64,000 nt of DNA from Halobellus sp. Atlit-31R (GTDB lineage: Archaea; Halobacteriota; Halobacteria; Halobacteriales; Haloferacaceae). This document shows positions 61,159 through 64,000 of this stretch, one piece after another (the stretch's first letter is position 1; every line of letters starts with the position of its first letter). The notes beneath the pieces are model-generated. The model was not told where the DNA came from. It worked only from the letters and a program-made list of their open reading frames with translations, and ran no database searches. The stretch lies in assembly GCA_003665935.1 (NCBI GenBank), contig QPLR01000001.1:700769-764768 (forward strand). The letters run 5' to 3'. Position numbers and translations under genes: made by a program.

Positions 61159-61791
61159 ATGCGGCTGCCCTCCCGGTCCGAGAGCGCGCGACTGACGGCG
61201 AGCGGGATGCGGATGAGCGTCGCGGTCATCCTCGGCTTCGGCATCGCGACGCGGAACCTCAGCGTGCTCATCAACGCGGTCGTCGCGTTGGCGGTGACCT
61301 ACCTCCCGGCGCTACTGGAGCGCGACTGGGACGTCCGGCTCTCGCCGGGGCTGACGTTCGTCGTGACACTCGCCGTCCTCCTGCACGCGCTCGGGATTGT
61401 CGGGCTCTACGAGGAGGTCTGGTGGTACGACCACCTGACGCACACGCTCTCAGCCGGCCTCGTCGCCGCGGTCGCGTACGCGGCCACGCGAGCGCTCGAC
61501 CTGCACTCCGAGGAGGTGTCCTTCCCCCCGCGGTTTCTCACGGCGTTCTTGCTCCTGTTCACGCTCGCGCTGGGGGTGTTCTGGGAGGTGCTCGAGTTCG
61601 CGGCGAGGCACGGAGCCGAGATACTCGGCGTCGAGGCCGTGCTCGTCCAGTACGGTCTAGAGGACACGATCCTCGATCTCGTCTTCGACACCGTCGGCGC
61701 AGTCCTCGTCGCGCTGTTCGGAACGGGCCGCCTCGCCGGGCTCGTCGAGACGGTGCGCGAGCGACTGGCGGAGTCAGTCGGCCACGAGTGA
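61159..61791 (+). CDS. Polytopic membrane protein (DUF2238/YjdF-like)
   Basis: The 210-residue protein has about five hydrophobic segments, with polar motifs inside them: YEEVWWYDHLTHTLSAG, FWEVLEFAARHGAE and DTILDLVFDTVGAVL. The YDxxxH, WExxEF and DxxxDxxxDxxGA pattern matches the YjdF/DUF2238 family, of unknown function. ATG 61159 is preferred to 61072 because the latter adds a long charged leader. Confidence 0.75.
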   Translation: MRLPSRSESARLTASGMRMSVAVILGFGIATRNLSVLINAVVALAVTYLPALLERDWDVRLSPGLTFVVTLAVLLHALGIVGLYEEVWWYDHLTHTLSAGLVAAVAYAATRALDLHSEEVSFPPRFLTAFLLLFTLALGVFWEVLEFAARHGAEILGVEAVLVQYGLEDTILDLVFDTVGAVLVALFGTGRLAGLVETVRERLAESVGHE

Positions 61792-61874
61792 CGCCGTCGG
61801 CTGCGGCCGGCGTCTCGGGCCCCTCGCATCAGTGCCGTTCACGCTTTTGTACTCCGAGTGTGTTACGTTGTCAT

Positions 61875-62531
61875 ATGTCGTTCATCATCGTCGGCTACGG
61901 CCGGGTCGGCGCGCGGACCGCTCGGATTCTCCACGAAGAGGGCCACAGAGTGGTGGTCGTCGAAAACGACCCGGACAAGGCGGATCGTGCCCGCGAGGCC
62001 GGATTCGACGTTGTCGAGGGCGACGGCAGCAACGAGTCGGTCCTCAAGCGCGCTGGCGTCGAGGACGCGACTGCCCTCGGCGGCCTCACGGGTGAGCCGA
62101 ACACGAACTTCGCCGCCTGTATGATCGGCAAAGAGTTCGGCTGCCGCGTCGTGATGCGGATCAGCGAGGACTATCGGGAGGAGATCTACGAGCGCTACGC
62201 CGAAGACGTCGACGAGGTCATTTACCCCGAACGCCTCGGCGCGGCAGGTGCGAAGACGGCGCTCCTCGGCGGGAGCTTCAACGCCATCGGCGAGCTCACC
62301 GAGCAGCTGCGGCTCACGACGGTGACAGTGCCCGACGGTGCGCCGGTGGTCGGCCAGAAGGTCAACGACGTCGACGTCGACGATCTCGGACGGATCTACG
62401 CGCACGGCCGCGACCGGGAGCCGATGACGATTCCGCTGCCCGGAACGATCGTCGAAGCCGGCGACCGCCTCGCGCTCGTCGTCGAGGAAGACGGTCTCGA
62501 ACGGACGAAGGCGACGCTTCTGGGCGCGTAG
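61875..62531 (+). CDS. trkA: TrkA-type RCK protein (K+ channel/transport regulator)
   Basis: The 218-residue protein has an RCK-N Rossmann domain (FIIVGYGRVGARTARILHEEGHRVVVVENDPDKA) with the GxGxxG motif, and a C-terminal RCK-C/TrkA-C domain (VTVPDGAPVVGQKVNDVDV ... GDRLALVVEEDGLE). It gates potassium transporters in response to nucleotides, important for a salt-in halophile. No channel or TrkH gene is adjacent, so its partner is elsewhere. Confidence 0.9.
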   Translation: MSFIIVGYGRVGARTARILHEEGHRVVVVENDPDKADRAREAGFDVVEGDGSNESVLKRAGVEDATALGGLTGEPNTNFAACMIGKEFGCRVVMRISEDYREEIYERYAEDVDEVIYPERLGAAGAKTALLGGSFNAIGELTEQLRLTTVTVPDGAPVVGQKVNDVDVDDLGRIYAHGRDREPMTIPLPGTIVEAGDRLALVVEEDGLERTKATLLGA

Positions 62532-62838
62532 CGGCGTCACTTCTGTCACAATCGAACCGCGTGCGTCGTCGCGGGGGACGACGACGCTGTGTACCGGGGT
62601 GCAACGTCCGCGTGTCGGGCGCGCGGTGGGAGGATGGGAACTGATGTGGCCGTCAGTGCGCGCCCAGTCGTGTGCTCTTCCCTACCATACTTAAAACCGC
62701 GTCAGACGAGGAGCAGACTTGTGGCGTCTGACGGCCCAGCGCGGCGAGAGAGCACACTCAGCCTGGTGCGGCAGCTGGACAAGAGTTCGACAGCACAGCG
62801 CGTTCGAGCGAGCCGAAAAGCGGCCGGTCGCGTTGCGG
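62532..62838. other. 307-bp intergenic region with TATA-like box and hairpin
   Basis: No coding frame stands out between the convergent trkA and YeeE-type genes. CATACTTAAAACC (near 62687-62698) resembles a haloarchaeal promoter. Just after it, CGTCAGACG (62700-62708) pairs perfectly with CGTCTGACG (62725-62733). This could be a small RNA gene or a terminator for either neighbour. Confidence 0.4.
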
Positions 62839-63258
62839 TTAGCTGCGCGCGTAGCCCTGTGCGTACGCGCCGATGAACATCCCGGCGAGCGCCCACAGGA
62901 TGGTGATGTTACCGACGCCGAGGCTGGCGTAAGCCGCGCCCGGGCAGATGCCGGAGAGCCCCCAGCCGACGCCGAAGATCGCACCGCCGACGAGGACGTT
63001 CTTGTCGAACGGCTTCAGCCGGCGTTCGTACCGGTTACCCGTCAGCGGGGCACTGTCGCGGATCCGAGGCATCACCGCGAAGGCGATCCCGGAGACGATC
63101 GCCGCCCCGAACATCACGAACGGCAGCCCGAGGTCCTCGAACAGCAGGAAGTTGATGACGACCTCCGGGCGCGCCATGTGGCTGAACCCGAGTCCGAACC
63201 CGAAGATCAGACCGCCGACGAGGATCAGCGGGATGAACAGGGGATGACGGTCGCTCAC
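62839..63258 (-). CDS. YeeE/YedE transporter half, second subunit (DUF6691-like)
   Basis: The 139-residue protein has four membrane segments. It contains the conserved GFGLGFSHMARPEVV and the Cys-bearing GLSGICPGAAYASLG. YeeE/YedE proteins import thiosulfate or related sulfur species, relaying them through conserved cysteines. Its start overlaps the stop of the first subunit by 4 bp (ATGA), so the two halves are made together. Confidence 0.9.
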   Translation of the reverse strand: MSDRHPLFIPLILVGGLIFGFGLGFSHMARPEVVINFLLFEDLGLPFVMFGAAIVSGIAFAVMPRIRDSAPLTGNRYERRLKPFDKNVLVGGAIFGVGWGLSGICPGAAYASLGVGNITILWALAGMFIGAYAQGYARS

Positions 63259-63812
63259 GGGCTCACCCCCAGTGCGGCGACGACCTGCGCGGTCACGATC
63301 GCGACGGCGAGGAACGTCACCACGCCGACGAGCGAGGTCTTCGACGCCGAGCCGACGCCGCAGACGCCGTGGCCCGACGTACAGCCCTTACCGATCCGTG
63401 TGCCGATCCCGACGAGGACGCCGCCGACGAGCAGCCGCCACGGCTGGACGTCCGTCGTCCAGAGCGTCACGCCGGCGACTTCGTACAGCGTGCCGGTCGA
63501 TCCCGGCTCGTACAGCGACGTCGTGATGACCCCGGACTGGACGGTCGCAGCGAACGCCAGCGCGCCGAGGATGATGCCGAGCGTGAAGACGACGCGCCAG
63601 TTCCGCGAGGAGACGTATCGCTGGAACCGCGACTTGTCCGAGACGTACGACAGCGTCGACTCGAGGAACGTACTCGCACCCGCGGGGATGCCGGTGCCGA
63701 GATAGATGACGACCACGCCGAGGCCGACGAGGAACCCCCCGACGGCGTAGCGGCTGATCCCGTTCGGGAACAGCTCGGCGACGAGTTGCAGTGGAAGTGG
63801 GTCTATTACCAT
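63255..63812 (-). CDS. YeeE/YedE transporter half, first subunit
   Basis: The 185-residue protein has about five membrane segments. It carries the conserved GTRIGKGCTSGHGVCGVGSASK, whose two cysteines are typical of the YeeE sulfur path. It forms a split transporter with the next gene. The neighbour upstream is a probable MBL-fold sulfur enzyme, so the cluster probably handles inorganic sulfur or persulfide. Confidence 0.9.
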   Translation of the reverse strand: MVIDPLPLQLVAELFPNGISRYAVGGFLVGLGVVVIYLGTGIPAGASTFLESTLSYVSDKSRFQRYVSSRNWRVVFTLGIILGALAFAATVQSGVITTSLYEPGSTGTLYEVAGVTLWTTDVQPWRLLVGGVLVGIGTRIGKGCTSGHGVCGVGSASKTSLVGVVTFLAVAIVTAQVVAALGVSP

Positions 63813-63851
63813 TCGTGTGGATTGTATTTGCGTGTCTTAGAGTCGTCTGTT

Positions 63852-64000
63852 TCAGTCGTCGGCGAGCGATTCCTGACTGGCGGCGCAGTTGTTCGGGCCG
63901 AGCTCCAGCGAGAACGCCTCGTCGTCTTCGACCACGTTCTGCCCGAGGTTCGTCGCGATGATGTCCTCGTAGTTCGCCGGCCGCGGCGGCATATCCGAGA
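63852..64000 (-). CDS. C-terminus of probable MBL-fold hydrolase (5' end outside window)
   Basis: Only the last 49 codons are in the window, reading SDMPPRPANYEDIIATNLG then NCAASQESLADD. This tail (DMPPRPANYxxIIxxN) resembles the end of haloarchaeal MBL-fold, persulfide-dioxygenase-like proteins that lie next to YeeE/YedE genes, from memory. The catalytic HxHxDH motif would be outside the window, so the call is provisional. Confidence 0.6.
   Translation of the reverse strand, partial: SDMPPRPANYEDIIATNLGQNVVEDDEAFSLELGPNNCAASQESLADD

Overview
The window is chromosomal DNA from an extremely halophilic archaeon (class Halobacteria). The evidence is a very GC-rich backbone, strongly acidic proteins with Asp/Glu/Ala/Val-rich linkers, archaeal information-processing genes (Rpo7, Spt4, aIF2 gamma, Kae1-Bud32, archaeal CCA-adding enzyme, tandem histone, OB-fold RPA), twin-arginine secreted proteins, TTAAG/TTATA-type promoters placed for leaderless mRNAs, and tRNA genes without encoded CCA. 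From memory, gene order resembles Haloferax-type genomes in two stretches (azf ... rpa2-histone-deacetylase-cca; aIF2 gamma-PIN-rpo7-spt4-DUF359-rps24e-kae1/bud32). No species is claimed.

Layout. 1-3.8 kb: membrane glycosylation genes (a partial YYY-type DUF2298 giant membrane protein, a GT2 glycosyltransferase, GtrA) and the initiator tRNA-Met. 4-9.7 kb: small metabolic genes (Rieske ferredoxin, class IV aminotransferase, dihydroneopterin aldolase, NAD-dependent glucose-6-phosphate dehydrogenase) and conserved haloarchaeal proteins of unknown role. 9.7-15.5 kb: tRNA-Arg with a duplicated 3' end, a lipoprotein, an RPA-type ssDNA-binding protein, a tandem histone overlapping the transcription unit of a zinc histone-deacetylase homologue, and the CCA-adding enzyme. 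15.6-19.8 kb: tRNA-Asn, a CAT-anticodon tRNA, two regulators and two co-transcribed Tat-exported proteins of unknown function. 20-30.3 kb: NikR, KDG kinase, mutL, mutS, the ubiquitin-like activating enzyme UbaA. 30.5-40.4 kb: LeuRS, a HAD hydrolase, F420-dependent NADP reductase, HisE, a PIN-PilT-KH ATPase, a chemotaxis-type transducer, ITPase. 40.5-46.1 kb: the conserved archaeal cluster Kae1-Bud32, S24e, dephospho-CoA kinase, Spt4, Rpo7, PIN nuclease, aIF2 gamma. The S27ae gene expected between S24e and Kae1 is not there. 46.3-51.1 kb: FAU-1, PrsW protease, riboflavin synthase and unknowns.

51.3-58.9 kb is a 7.6-kb integrated element, clearly lower in GC than the host. It lies between an intact tRNA-Thr(GGT) and a 34-bp exact copy of that tRNA's 3' half. 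It carries a tyrosine integrase, a primase-polymerase fused to an ATPase (NrS-1-polymerase-like), a single-chain DUF262-DUF1524 nuclease with a C-terminal zinc ribbon (GmrSD-like, a likely phage-defence gene), a 238-residue orphan and a remnant winged-helix gene. Just outside its right border is an RHH/RelE-type toxin-antitoxin pair with a 13-bp palindrome 3 bp before the antitoxin start. From 60 kb to the end are a very small zinc-ribbon protein, membrane proteins, a TrkA-type RCK protein, and a two-subunit YeeE/YedE sulfur transporter next to the tail of a probable MBL-fold hydrolase.

Most open frames antisense to or out of frame with these genes are high-GC shadows and were left out.
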